Source: Sclerodactyla briareus (taxonomy: Eukaryota; Echinodermata; Holothuroidea; Dendrochirotida; Sclerodactylidae). From it: a stretch of DNA of 64,000 bases. Position 1 is the first letter of the stretch. Each line of letters begins with the position of its first letter. The stretch spans positions 186,001 to 250,000 of the forward strand of contig JAODTK010005679.1 of the NCBI GenBank assembly GCA_026419785.1, read 5' to 3'. The notes under the pieces were generated by a model. It was not told where the DNA came from. It worked only from the letters and a program-made list of their open reading frames with translations, and made no database searches. Shown piece after piece: positions 12,256-25,600 of this stretch. The translations under genes and the position numbers were made by a program.

Positions 12256-13085
12256 TGTGTCTGTGTGTGTGTGAGCCAACCCTTGTTAACACTCGATACT
12301 TGACCCCAAAATGAATGGATGATTGGCGATCATATTTGGTATATGGGTTTCCCATAATGAGTACATGATCCCTATCGTTTTGGGGTCAGGGCAAGGGTCA
12401 TCTGAGGTCGAGAGAGGTCAAAGTCTGAAGATCTTGATAACACCGATAAGTCAAGGAATGCCTGATCGTCAGGTTGGAAATTCGGTATACCGCTCGCTTG
12501 TTGGAGGCTACAGGAACACTATTGTTTGGTGTGGGCCAGGGTACGGTCAGTTTGGGGAAAAATTGGGAATTTTTGGGGGGGGGGTTTCAAGATTTGGGGG
12601 AAATTTTGATTTTAAACACGAGAACTCAACTCCACTTGGATGGATGAAGCTGATACTGGTATATGGGTTCCAATACTCAGTACATGATCTCATTCGCTTT
12701 GGGGTCATACCAACAGTCATCTGAGGTCAAGGTCAAAGTCTGAAAAATCTTGATAACACGATAAGTCCAGAATGCCTGATCCGATCAGGTTGAAATTCGT
12801 TATGCAGCTTGTTATGGGGAGTACAGTGGTTTTGGTGTAGGCCCGGGTCAGTTTTAAAAAAAAAGAATTGTGAAAAAAAATGATTTTGGCCATTCAGCCT
12901 GTTAACTCGATAACTCGACCCCCCACTGATGGATGAAGTTCATACTTGGTATGTTGGAAGTTCCCCATATTGTTATGTGATCACTATTGTAAATCTTGTG
13001 ATCATGTGGAGTTGACAATGCCTAGCTCATCAAGTCAGGATCAGTCAAGGAATCACCGAGCCTTTTGGCTTTTTTCTGGTTTGAC
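12095..13085 (+). repeat. Dispersed repeat R1, long copy
   Basis: Head: GAAGTCAGTGGATTCTATGC and a TG microsatellite (12134-12276). Body: two or three internal units with ACTCGACCCC...GGATGGATGAAG, CATACTTGGTAT, CCCCATAATGAGTACATGA, TTTTGGGGTCAGG and GATAACACGATAAGTCC. Tail: GTCAAGGAATCACCGAGCCT, TTTGGCTTTTTTCTGG. No coding capacity; the 133-aa frame at 12323-12724 is part of the repeat. Family unidentified. Confidence 0.75.
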
Positions 13086-13739
13086 GCCCCCACAGAGTTA
13101 GAGGACCCCTCCCCCCCCCCCTCGTCAATCACTACCTTGAGCCGAAGGAAAATGCCGGGAAGAAATGCCAGGATCGGGAGAATCGCTTGTGCCCCCTCAT
13201 CCTCTGGCTATGTGTGCCTGTCATCATACCACCTCTAGTTTGACCCTGTTCTTCTTTCGCCAGCACAATATTCTATTTTCATCTGCTTGTTCAGTTGTTG
13301 TGTTTTTTTGTCTGGAGCTATATGCAGAACCCCATCGTCGAACAGAGGGGCATGCATGACTCCCCTGGTGCCGTCTCGTTTGTGTATTCTGTATTCCATT
13401 GTTGTTATGTTTGTTGTGGTCGTCGTCGTCGTTTGCGTTCAATTTGCGCGTAGCTCCCCGCATATATTAATGGGACCCCACGCCCCACGCCCAAAGAGCC
13501 GCGGTGAAGGTGACGATTCTTTGTTTATATCCCCTCATTATGATGTTTGTAATTGAAATTTTATAATCATTCAGTAACTCCTTATTCTTTCTTGTATTTT
13601 TTTACTTTCTTTCTCTTCATTTACAATCTAAAAGCCGTGAATAATTAAAAATAGATGACTCATTTTTAAATCATAATTGTGTCTGGGATATGCAATTTCC
13701 TCCGGCAATTGGGGTTACCATCTGTCAAAAAATTCGGGA

Positions 13740-15345
13740 CGTTTCGCGCCAACCTATGGTGAAGCTCCGCTCAGATGGTCACGTCCCCACCAATTATCAA
13801 AACAAAAACGGGCGGCCCCTTGGGGTTGCATCATTCCGACGAGCTTGGGAGGCTCAGTGCTATCCATGATAGGTCCTTTGTGTTAAGACTTTGTTTGACC
13901 ACTCCTCCCAAGGGCGTATCTAGCCCACACGAAGGGGGGGGTCATCGATCAGGGGGACGCCAATTGTTTTTGCCGGTATTCTGTGATATCTGAGCGGAGC
14001 GCCACCATCGGTTGGCGCGGAGCGTGTCAGAAAATTTTGAAAAATTAGCCTCTCCGATCACCAGAAATGGCCTTTCGCAGCTGGCGAAAGGGCATTGGAT
14101 AATCGTCTCATTTATTATATTCAAATCTATTATACAGTACTATATTTCATTATTTATATGATATTATATTTTTTTTTTTTTTGGGGGGGGGGGTTATTAT
14201 TTTGGGGGGGAGGCAAAGCCTACCCCTATATGTATCTCAAGGCCAGAACCGGGCCTAATTCGGATAACAACACACATTAAAACTATGATTAACGGATTTG
14301 TTTGACCGTTTTGCACGATCAAGGGGTTAAGTACCGCCCCTATCAGATAGACATGTATATAAACAGGCCAGGGGAAGACACCAGTTAGAATGAAAACATG
14401 GCTAGTGACATATAACCAGGAAATCGCGGTTTCGTATGGATTAATAGGTCCTATAGACATACTTATCGTCGATGCGATAACTAGAATATCAAACTAGTTA
14501 AGGCTGATCTAACTTTTCGATCTCGATCGGCTTGTCTGCGATATACGATACGGAAGCTAGCTAAACATAGGTGACGGACAGTTTTCAGGGCGGATCTAGA
14601 AAATTTCTTTAGAGGGGCGCAAACTATTGTGAAAAAGGAGGGGTTCAAGATAACCTTTGCACTATTTAAGTCGGAGCGCCACCACGGTTGGCGCGCAGCG
14701 TACATATGGGGCGCCGGATCGAGGGAAGGGGGGGACAGTCCCCACCAATACTCGAGACTGCTCCATTGGGGACTTTGGGTTTTCCACACACTCTATTTTT
14801 TAAAGGCATGCCCCCCCCCCCTATCGGAGAAGAATCGGCGCCAATGGCGTACAAGAAAATCTGTGGATTGCACAAACCCTCCAAATGGCCGTAAACGGCA
14901 CTTCCTGTGTTCAAGTTAAGGTACCCAGGGATTTTTGGAAGGTTCTGTCTCAGAAAATTTTGCTCTTGGAGTCTGGACGTGGTTAGAACGAAAAAACAAT
15001 TTAAAAAAGTCCAAACAAATTATTCATGTCATGCATCTAGGGTCGGTATGTAATGAATGACAAGGTCCTTTACATGCCATCCATCACCATGCACTGCCCA
15101 AGGTTCATGCTGCCCGTCATTTTCCCTTCACTCAAATAAAAAATGAGTTGCAAGAGAGAAGCGTTGGGCAGTGGTATCACCATAATTTTCATTCTGGGGG
15201 ACACAAGGGGGGCACAGACATTTTGGACGGGGGGCGGGGACACCAAATCATCATATACGCGGAGCGCCACTATCAATTGGCGCGGAGCGTACCGCAAATG
15301 TGGGTTTACGAGCGCCCCCGAGGGCCAGAAATGACCCTTCCAGGG
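13740..15345. repeat. Cluster of repeats with a GGAGCGCCA...TGGCGCGGAGCG hairpin
   Basis: Three copies of a stem GCGCCA/TGGCGC with an 8-base loop lie inside GGAGC...GGAGCG flanks at 13995-14023, 14675-14700 and 15260-15290. The loops differ while the stem is kept. Each copy is accompanied by G/C-runs and a CAGAAAATTTTG or ACCAAATCAT-type block. No open reading frame. A small non-autonomous element family is the best guess. Confidence 0.5.
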
Positions 15346-16596
15346 CGTTTTTAAAGTGCTGCCATGTTCCAAGCTTCGAACACGTCTCAAAGCCGGGCAA
15401 AAAAAAATACAAACAAAAAAAATCTTTAAAGAAACAATCCTCTCGGTATTTTTAGGTGGGCGCGCGCCGGGTGCGCCCCCCTGGATCCGCGCTGGTGTTG
15501 TGTTAGTGTAGTGATATTTTTTTTACCATTCGTACATACGCGTAGAGGGGAGCGCGGGTTCATTTAATAGGACCAGATCGAGTCTATGGGCCAGGTAGTC
15601 AGGTAGCGTGTGCTCCAGTAGTTTAGTATGGCATTGCCGGCTGACCAGAAGTAGCTTAAGATCTTCGGCTGAGCTAAAAAATATGTATATGCTGCGGTTT
15701 CCAGCACGAAATTCATGGGGCGCCTGTACATACTTGTAGGCTCTAGTGCCCTAGGATGTCGGACAAAGGCTTTGTACATGGAATTATGCTACAATAGAAC
15801 TTACGAAGGCAAGGTGCGCATTTTCCCGGATGGGGGCGCAATCCACACCCAAAAAGTGAAGGGGGGCCAACTCCCCAACCCCCCCCTGTATCCGCCACTG
15901 ACCCTCCCGATATTGCGCTTTCTTGCCTGTGTAGGCTTTTCATATTTCTGAGGTGCGTCCGCAGTAACCTGCAGTGTTAAATCCTCAACCGTCGTCTTAA
16001 AACACAAGAACTAATCCAAAGACGGAAGCGTTAGAACCGCAGAGAGAAGAGGAAGGGTTGGTTTCCGCGGGAACTCTCAGCCAGTAGACAGTTCCCTATA
16101 ACCATGTATATGCTACCCATACCATGCCAGCATAGTGAAGAAATACACAACCAGTATGATACATTTCTCCAACAGTTGAGTAGGGCTAACACACTCTGTC
16201 AATATCAAACATGGTCTCCTCTCGAAATCGGTATATTATGGTGACCGTAGATCATACGGTCAAACTTACCTAAGTGATTCCCAGAGATTGTTTTGCGTCT
16301 CGTGACATTATGCAATCATACCTTCGAATATGTTCTCTTTTTAGTAGCAAAATTCCGAACAGTCAACTTAGCCCAAAGGCAAAGAAGTTTCGGCGTGTAC
16401 GCAGCAGCGACTGTGACTGTGTTTAGTGTCTGTGTAGATAGTGCATGCATCATACCAGATCCAGTCTCGAGTCGGTGATGAAATGAAGTAATGCTGTTCG
16501 GTGTACATCTACTCTACATGTGGTTCATCCGTACCTCTTTATCATAGATAATTTGAGCAAGAGCCGTAACTTTGTATTCTAAGCTATGCTTGTTAG
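15346..16596. other. Upstream flank of PBLD, no gene recognised
   Basis: Includes G/C-runs and a GTGGCGGAT-type repeat end (15830-15900). The PBLD start exon and promoter should lie near here, but I could not single out an ATG exon, a TATA box or a CpG cluster with confidence. Confidence 0.4.
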
Positions 16597-16672
16597 AATT
16601 GCACATAATCGATGCATTTGCTCCCAAGCCATTCGGAGGGAATCCTGCTGCAGTATGCCTCTTGGGGGATGT
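16597..16672 (+). CDS. PBLD: PBLD exon with GNPAAVC motif
   Basis: After a TTAG acceptor the frame reads LHIIDAFAPKPFGGNPAAVCLLGD and ends in GATGT before a perfect GTGAGT donor. The two leftover bases plus the first base of the next exon make a valine, so the junction is in frame. This is the N-terminal strand and first substrate loop of the PhzF fold. The exon has no frame break. About one base of a codon must come from an upstream start exon that I could not identify. Confidence 0.88.
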
Positions 16673-19600
16673 GTGAGTTTATGTTCTAATTATGAAAAGT
16701 TAAAATTAATTAGACTTCACAAAATGACGAACTATTGGGTAACAGTGGCCATGGGGGGCCCCCCCTATAGTTTTTGTTCTTGAATTTCATGTCATTATTA
16801 TCTAGGGTTGGGATTTGGGGGTCAGCATGTCATCTGATTCGGGGGGATATTCATACCCAAGGGTAATTTCGAGAGTTAAATGCCTCTGCAGATTAACTGG
16901 ATGACCATAACATGTGGTGAATTGTCATCAGTAACAATGGACCTCATGGGGTGCATGCATGGGTGCCATCCTGGCATCATTTTGAGTCACAAAAAGTCAT
17001 CTGTCATGGAATAATTGCATTTGTGTGGTTTGAGGTTTTGCTCTAGTTTTCAGCTTACTTTGAAGTTCAGCCATTTGGCTGAGTTAGCTTTTGTGATTGT
17101 GCTTGTTTGTCTGTCTGTCAGTCGGTCTGTCTGTTTGTCCACATTTGATTCAATTGCTACTCCATGTTGGCTCACAGTTGTCACAGTGAAAGTTAGTCAC
17201 AATGATCATCAAGTGAAGGGGCATTTTTGAAAAGTAACCCCTGGTTTCTGGTCCCTTATTTCAACCCCTGCTCAATATATAGGTATGAATTGTCAACTTC
17301 AGGGAATTTGTTTTTTCCTTGCAGGTATTAACAGTCACAGTTTCACTGGACTAATGTATCCACTGTCTTTTTTTTTCCATTTTCCTCCCAGCTTGTTGAA
17401 GGAAGACAAAAAGCAAGACATTGCCACTGAGTTAAACCAAGCGCGGCAAACTGCCTTTTCTTGCAACCTTTAAGAACTGGAGAATCATATGAAAATGGTA
17501 ACCAATCAGTGAATGATCAATCATCAATTATTACATTTTTATATGCGACACTTATGCGCTACTTGATTTCATACTTAAGTCTTAAGGGACAGGACAGTTA
17601 CGCAGTTGAGCTTAATGGTGGACTCTGGACAGTAGGTAATTGTGGAATGTCATTTGTGAATATTATTTCTTGCCTTTCTGCTGTCAATTTTCAAAATCGC
17701 AGCCTCTATTAATGTGTAGATTTTATGGGCCAGCTTTTCATTGTCTCCCTCCTCAATTTCTCTCTTGAATGTTACCTCCTGCATTCTAAAGTAATCCAGG
17801 GGTGTATTCAGAGGGAAGGGGAACAAACAGGCCTATAACCCCTCTATTGGCAGTCATGAAAGAAGGGACTTTAAGCATTACATAGTACATAACTGCAGTA
17901 AGCTGTGTGCATGTGTCACACGTTGACATAGCTCTATTTTGCATCTGGCCCTCGTTTAAGAACAAAAATTGCCAGGAGGCGAACGGACGCCTCATCTTTC
18001 TCCATCTAGGTGGGTGGTCAATTCGAGGCCTTGTGCCTACGGATTGAAAATATTAGGGTATGTCCCTGCAAATGGATAGCTTTTACGGGTGGAGCTACAG
18101 GGTGATGGTTGAAATTAATTCCCCTACCCCCGTCGAGCCGTTCTAAGGTCCTGAACCATGGGGGTCAACAATTTTGTTCTGATATAAATTTGGAGTGCCA
18201 AAATGAAAATTTGCGATTGTATGCATCATTTTCCATTCCATGATTTATTTCTCCCCTAATGGAATATAAAGCAACAACATATAAAATATAGAATTTGATG
18301 TGGAGGAGGTGGAATAACAAACCCAGTAGCCTTATCATGAGTGCATGCAAACCTGCGAGATGATAGTTTATAAATATTATAAACACGTTAAGCAACAAAA
18401 ATATAAACATTGCCAATTCTTACCCCTCTACACCCATGAGTGCAGCGAAGCCTCAACCGGGTCAACAGCTTACCAATTCCACGCCCCTCCCCCAATACCA
18501 TAGCAGTCCCATGCTATTTCACGACAGGATGGTATTCAGTATAACCTTCAAGGAATTCTTGATGTACCTGTTCCATGTTTGTGTAATTCTTTTGAATCAG
18601 GTGGCATATCGGCAGTAATCCATGTTGGCATGGATCTATATTGAGGCGGTGGGTTCGCCCTTTACGGTCACATTCTGCAGCAGGTCAGCGATACAAGGGC
18701 TTCTCGGGGTCATGTTCTAAATTTGTCATTTGGGTAGACCTGAAGAGTCAGGAGAGGAGGGAAACGTTGCACTGTCACTTGCACATTATCCATGATGTAA
18801 CAGTGTTTCCTTGAATTAGGTGTTGATGACTGGACTCCAAATTTTGGAAGCCAGCACTATAACTCTGGTCTGCATAGTGCATCCATATGAAACTTACTTT
18901 TGGGATAACATTAAATAAATAGACTGGGCATTATACAAATGTTTAGATATTATCGCTGTCAAATTATTTCTCTGTACATCTTATGTGATATCCTACTTCT
19001 CACCTCATTGATTATAACGGAGTGGTAACTCTTTTTATTTTTGCGTTTGCTTCTGTGAATTCACTGCCGCATACTATTCACTGTTTGTCTATTATCTAGC
19101 TTGCTCTGATTTCTGTTGACCTTTACAGCTGCCGAGTTCAAACTACAGTGGTTCCAAATACCGTCATGGAGGTCATCTGGTGGGCGGCCATGCCAGTTAG
19201 CCCCTCAGCAGCTACGCTTTTCATGGCCAAAGGTCCAGTAGTTCTGTCTGTAGGTTCGGTATGACCCCAGTAACAAATTAATCATCACTTGTGACACATG
19301 AATATTAGTTGCAGTTCTATCATTTGTTTCAAACTGATTTAATACAATAATTAAAACTAAGTACCTGGGTCCAATTAGTTAGGAAAAAGGAGGAAGCAGA
19401 ATTTAGGGACAGCTAGCTGCAGGGGTCATCAGCCTGACACCTCAGTCCAAGCCTACCTGCTCTTGATATCCAGGTGACAGGAACAGTCTGGCATTTTCCT
19501 CCCCCAATGCAAGCACCAACTGATCACATTTGAGTGGGCTAGGACAAACTACCTGGTAGATGTGGTCTGCCTCCTAATCCGTGGTAATCAACTCAAGGTC

Positions 19601-22600
19601 AAGTCAAGGTTATCGGAGAGCATGCGCCTCAATGTGTCCATTTATGCAATATTCTTCAAAGTTTGTTGAATCTCTGTATAATAAGAAGATTGACAGATGT
19701 GTCCACCTCAAAGACTCTAATAGCATGCTTACAGTAATATTACATTATAATAGGATCTGACATGATATTTTCTTACAAAATTATCTAATTCACAATAGTA
19801 TTTTATCTCAATAGGAAACAAGAATGATTCATTGGTCTTTCACACCAAGAGTGGTAGATTGGTTGCCAAACGAAGAGGACATAAGGTTGCTATCAACTTA
19901 CCATTGAATCCATGCACCGAGGAGGTAATGTTTCCTTTGTAATTGTGTTGTGTCTTTCGTATGTGGGTTGGATATCTCCTGAACCGTGGAAACCGTCATG
20001 CTGAAATGTTGTGTGGAGTGTATGGGAAAGAGTTGTTAATGTGCATCCACTTTTTGTCACAAAAGACCTACTAATTTGCATGAATTTGCATATTTAATGA
20101 AAATTGGCCCGACAACTTGTGTACAGCATTGATGCACACATGGAAGTTCCCCACAAGGTTTACAGGCACATACCAGACCCAAATAAGCTTGTTCAGGGTT
20201 GCAAGTGGGTCTGTTCACAACTGAGCAGTTCAGGGGAATAGACAATAGTTTACCTATTATACCGCTATCCTTACAGATTTATTTTCAACTGTCTCACTCT
20301 TTGAAATTGTAACTCATACATGTTCTACTTTGTTGATAACTATGAGAACTGAAGTTTTGTACTGATAGGTTTTGTAATTTTCATCATTTCATCATTTCAT
20401 CATTTCATTCATTTTAAAGGTTGATCTGGACAATGTGCTTGAACGTCACACTGCCAGTGGAGATCAGAGCTCAGTCAGTTGTACTGCAGATCCAAAGTTG
20501 GGCAGGTGATAATTGGCGACCTGTGAGGAATATTGAGTATATCCAATGACTTGCCTGGATTGTTGGAGAGAGTACCTGTAATATCTATGAAGAATTATTG
20601 TCTAACAATGTTGCAAAATCAGAAATACTATATGAGCATGAAATAGCATTAGTGTTACTCCATTGACCTTTGACACCATGTTTTTATGTACATTATATAT
20701 GAGTCATCTAAAAAGGCAATTCAGGTAATAGGCGCACGCAAAATGCTACCTTCATGACCATACACACAACACGTGTCATCGCCTCCTTACGATACTGGTT
20801 GAGTGAATATGCATGCATGAGTGCTTCAATTCAGGCATATTTCTGTAAGTTTTTGGTAGTGATTTACCTAGATTATTTAGGGGCACAAAAATTTTGGTTG
20901 GAACTTGACTTGAATGCACCTGTTTGCCTAGCACAAACATGCCTGTGGCCCTGCAGCAAATTTGTTACTGTCGTTCATAAATGCCATTCTTGTTAACAGA
21001 AAAAAATCGGGGGGTAAGGCAATTTGCAGTCTAAAAATATCTAAAGGCTAACTCCAGCTGACGGACGGGACATTTGAAGCTACTTTTTTATTTCAGAAGC
21101 CTGTTACAACTATTAAAAGGGCTAATGGACAATTTACATGCTTGAAGCATAACAAAAATTCAGTTCAATAAGAAACAAAAGCAATGAGGATGGGTGATTC
21201 AGTGGCTTCATGCTTCCAATTTGAAATCAGAGTGACGGACGGGACAAAAAAAAAACACTCAATCTCTGAAAAAACGTTAATCTTCTAAAAAGCTATTGTG
21301 GTTGATTCAAGTGCTTCAAACCAATTGGCAAATACTTATTGGTATATGAAATATCAAAGAAATAGGAAGAAAAACTAGTAACACGCTTACCCTTGTAAAA
21401 CAGAGGATGTCAAAAATTGTGAGGACGGACATTTTAGACATTTTTTTCATTTTCCTTAATTAGATTTTAAAACTATCAAATTTCATTATGAGGTATTAAA
21501 TCAATGCAAATGAGGACATCAATGGCTCACTACCAACAAAACATCAAAGATTGTGAAAATCTCTAATCAGTCCAATCAGAAAAGTGGACTGACGGAACGG
21601 GACGGACGGGAAGTGACGGACGGGACATTTCAGTTACGGTTTTCAGTTTCGGTTATCATTTGAAAAGTGCAAAAAGTAGAAAGTATGTCATTTGGCCCCA
21701 CAATGGTGAACCCATTGAAAGCTGACAAACCAGAGAAAGAGTCTAAAAACCGTGAGCTGTAATAAGCACCCAACTGGAGACAATTAATTTTAAATGGGGG
21801 TGATTATTTGAGGGGAGTTTTCAAGGGAAGAAATGTATGAAGTGTTACCAGAGAAGGTGGAATAAAGTGATTCTGATACATTTTGTAGCATTGGTGATAG
21901 GAGCTGAGAAAATTTATGACTTTTCTTTCTTGAAATCATGCCCCATTGGTTTGATACACCCACCCCCTTAGCTTTGGCTCTATGTACCTTCAATTTATGG
22001 CTAACTATGTCTATTTCCAGCTACACCAAGAGGGGGGGGGGGCATAAATTAGGTCAATTATTTGAGAGAATAAGCTATAAGCCTAACATATCAATGGTGT
22101 GGACATGTTGTTCATTCATTGCTCTACAATATCCTCTCCTTTGTACCATATAGAACTAGCACCTCTTTCTGGTTCAAAATTATAAGCTTTCACACTTTTA
22201 GGCAATCATTGTACCGTACATACAATTTATTGTCTATGGGTTAGGCCTATAAGACCTCATCATACACCACTTTATCCCATGTACCAACACTCAGATGTTC
22301 TCTGATGGATAATAAGTTTGTTGTGTGACCAGGAGGCTATGCTGGAGTAGTGGTTGTCGGACATACATTGGCTGGTGCAACTGAGATCTGCTGAAACAAC
22401 TCCTGAAACTGAAAAGATAGGTGCGTTTTTTGCTTTGTGGCTGGGGGCTAGACAGTTTTGACCTGGTATGGTCTCAAAACCTGTACTGAACGGTACTTCA
22501 ATTGACTATAAGGTAGAAACAGTCTGTTTAATAGGTTTTTGTGATGTAGAACTGTATGATGTCATAATAAAAAAGAGAAGATAACAGGACCCACTGAATA

Positions 22601-25600
22601 CATTTGTGACAGATGGGACAAAATGTGACGGACGGGACACTTGTGACGGACTGGACAAAGTTTTTTGTGTTGGATATTCTTATCACCCAATATCAGCAAA
22701 CAATTTTATTTTGTTTTCTGTATGTGGGTAGCTCTATAGAAGATAGGAATTAGGCTTAGGGCCAAAAAAATCCTTGAATGAAAAAAGAGACTAACTTTTT
22801 CATGTTTTTTTGTGACAGACGGGACATTTCACAACATAAAATTGAAAGTATAGTCATTCAGTCAAAATACATCACTGAGTAAATAATTTATTCTGGAGCG
22901 GCAAAAAGTGTACCAAAGCTTGTATTAGGCCATCAAAAAAGTAATTTTGAATGATGTTTTCATGTAACATTTGGAATTGAGAATTTTCTGCATATTAGTG
23001 TATTTTTTAACCTTGAAATCCTCTCAACTTGACATTCCATAAAATAGATATATTTATGGTGTGCCAAAACCAAAGATGGTTCATGAAGGCCTGAACTTTG
23101 TCCTTTTTGTGCAAGAGAAATATAATTTGGTAAAATAGAAACAACTTTGAGAATTCTTCCACTTGCAACATTTCTGTGGAGTTAGCCTAAAATCTTTATA
23201 GCCATTGATTGATAGCTGAACTAGGTCAGCTCACTCATGTGGGTGAGGGAGGGGGGGGGGGAGCAGCAGATATGGGGGGGGGGAGCAAAATTCTTGCTAA
23301 AATCTAATTTATTTTCTGATCCATCTCACCCTCCAGCTCCCGAAGGGGATAGAGGAAATCGTGAAGGTCGTACTGTACTATCAGGCACGGATACATGTTT
23401 TCCCGAACAGGGCGAACGCCCCCAATGTCTCGCCTGTTTGCGTGATCAGTGGTTTCTTCCACTATAGTCACCACCCCATGGCAAAAAATTACAAGGCAAT
23501 TCATTCCCTGTGTTGCCTCAGATTTTTTGTATAGCATTCAACAGAAACCAGCTTATACTAATCAATTTCAATTCATAAGGACTGATTATTGACCATGTCT
23601 ACCAAAGAGTATAGGTTTCGTGGAAATGTGACCAAAATCGCCTAAATTATGAAGAAGTGTGGACATAAAGGTAAGCCAGGTTAGATTGCAGACAGACCAA
23701 ACCCTATGTGCACGCAGATTTTTTTTACAAGATTATCAAGAAGATCTAGATAATTCTGTGCATCAAAAAAACAGATTTCTGGAAATATTAATAGGCCTAG
23801 GTCAAGTCATGTCGCCCTTATTATGTAGCGTGAGCTGACTTCGCATTGCCATACAGAATACCCAGACCCTCAATGTGGCATAGTCAACAGGGTGCATTAC
23901 TTGTGTCAAGGGCCATGTGTATGTGACTCTACTTTTAAACAAGATAATGTGACTAGGTCTGATAAGATTTGGTTCATATTTGATTTAGTATGTGTGTTCC
24001 CCATGATAGAATGAGTACAGCAACCTTATTGTTTTCTATGTCAGGTCAACTTGCCCTGTCAAAGATCATTTGAGGTCAGCAGAAGAAAGTCTGAAGTCCT
24101 ATGCATCAAATTTACAATTCTCAGCTTTATAAGGGTGAAATTTGATCTGAATCCTCATCATTCCGAGATCAATATTAATTTACAGGTTTGGATATTGACT
24201 AAGGTGCCTATGTAATTTGTAGGTCATATAACATCTATTTTTATCAACACATAAAGATCTGGCTAATAAATTGCTATATTCCTTAAAACCTCCAGCTTGC
24301 AGTGGGATCACATAAACCCATGGATGTACAGTATGCCCCCAAGGCTGATACTGCAGTCCTCATTCGGCTTCCAGACGATATTCCAAGGTATGTGTTAATT
24401 GAAGGACAACTGCAGGATGAATATGAAGATGCTCATATATAACTGGAGAAAAATATTTAGTCAGTGAGAGATGATTGCTCTCTGTGGGGTGGTAGGTGTT
24501 GATGATGGTCGATGGAAAGACAACATAATTTCTGCAGAATATTGAGTTGTTTAAATCAATGAAACAATGGAATACATAGCAAAATGGATCTGTTGATGTT
24601 AAAACTGTGACGTCGTGTTTTGATTAATCTTGCCGCATAGTGTTCACTCAGGTCCTTTTCAGTCTCCAGCCCAACAACTTGCATATCAGCACTATTCCTG
24701 ATACATCCCTACACTAAACATGCCTGATAGACAGATGGGATTCAACCCGGGGAATTTAGTGCACCCCCCCGTTCACATCAAAGGAAACATTGTTAGGTTG
24801 TTGATGCCTACACAACTCCTGGCACCTCTATACATCGCCTATACCACACCCATCATCCATTCAGCGATCCAACCTTCTCCACCAGAGCATTGTTCTGGGG
24901 ACACTGGAATCCTCCACCAAGTCAAATGACGCAAGGCAGAGTTTCTTTCCCTTAGCCAAGTAACTCCCCTGTAACTGTCTGAGGATGAAAATGGCCTCCG
25001 CAGATGATAGCCAGCCATAAAACCAAATTTAATTCCATCAATGGGTAGTCGCTCTGTGACTTTCTCAAGTACCCTTTCCAATCACTTCCCTGACCTTGTC
25101 GATCCACTATAGTAACCAAGTTAAACCAACTATTGATCTGTGACATCGCTCGTTTTTAATCGGTAGCAATTAATGTTGCAGCTATCACTGGCATGACATT
25201 GTTGTGAATGATGCTGTTGAAGAGGTCAGCAATAATGGGAGCACATACATCCTCATCATACCTTAAGAAGCATTGACCTCATCCTTCCAATTAAAACTAT
25301 CTCCTCTTCCTGGACTCTCTCACACATTGATGTTATTGCAAAGAGTGCTTGAATGTAAAATCTGATCTTTGTTTCAAAGCTCTTCTGACAGTGTGTTGCC
25401 AGGGGTTTTTCCTTGTCTTCAGTTTCCATGCTGGTAACTTCGGAATGACTTTGTGGCTCCTCACAGTGATCACTACCAGCATGATGTTGACTAAGCTCCA
25501 ATGGCTGCTAAGACTTGTAGGTGGCTACCCTTCTTTGCAAAGCATGAATGGCCTGCAGACTTTCTCCTTTGTGATTCCTGTCACTTGAACCTACATGGAC

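Noticed and set aside
12067-12355. Open frames on both strands full of Val-Cys or Thr-His repeats
   Set aside because: They are translations of the TG microsatellite in R1.
12323-12724. 133-aa plus-strand frame
   Set aside because: It lies wholly in dispersed repeat R1, whose other copies do not keep the frame.
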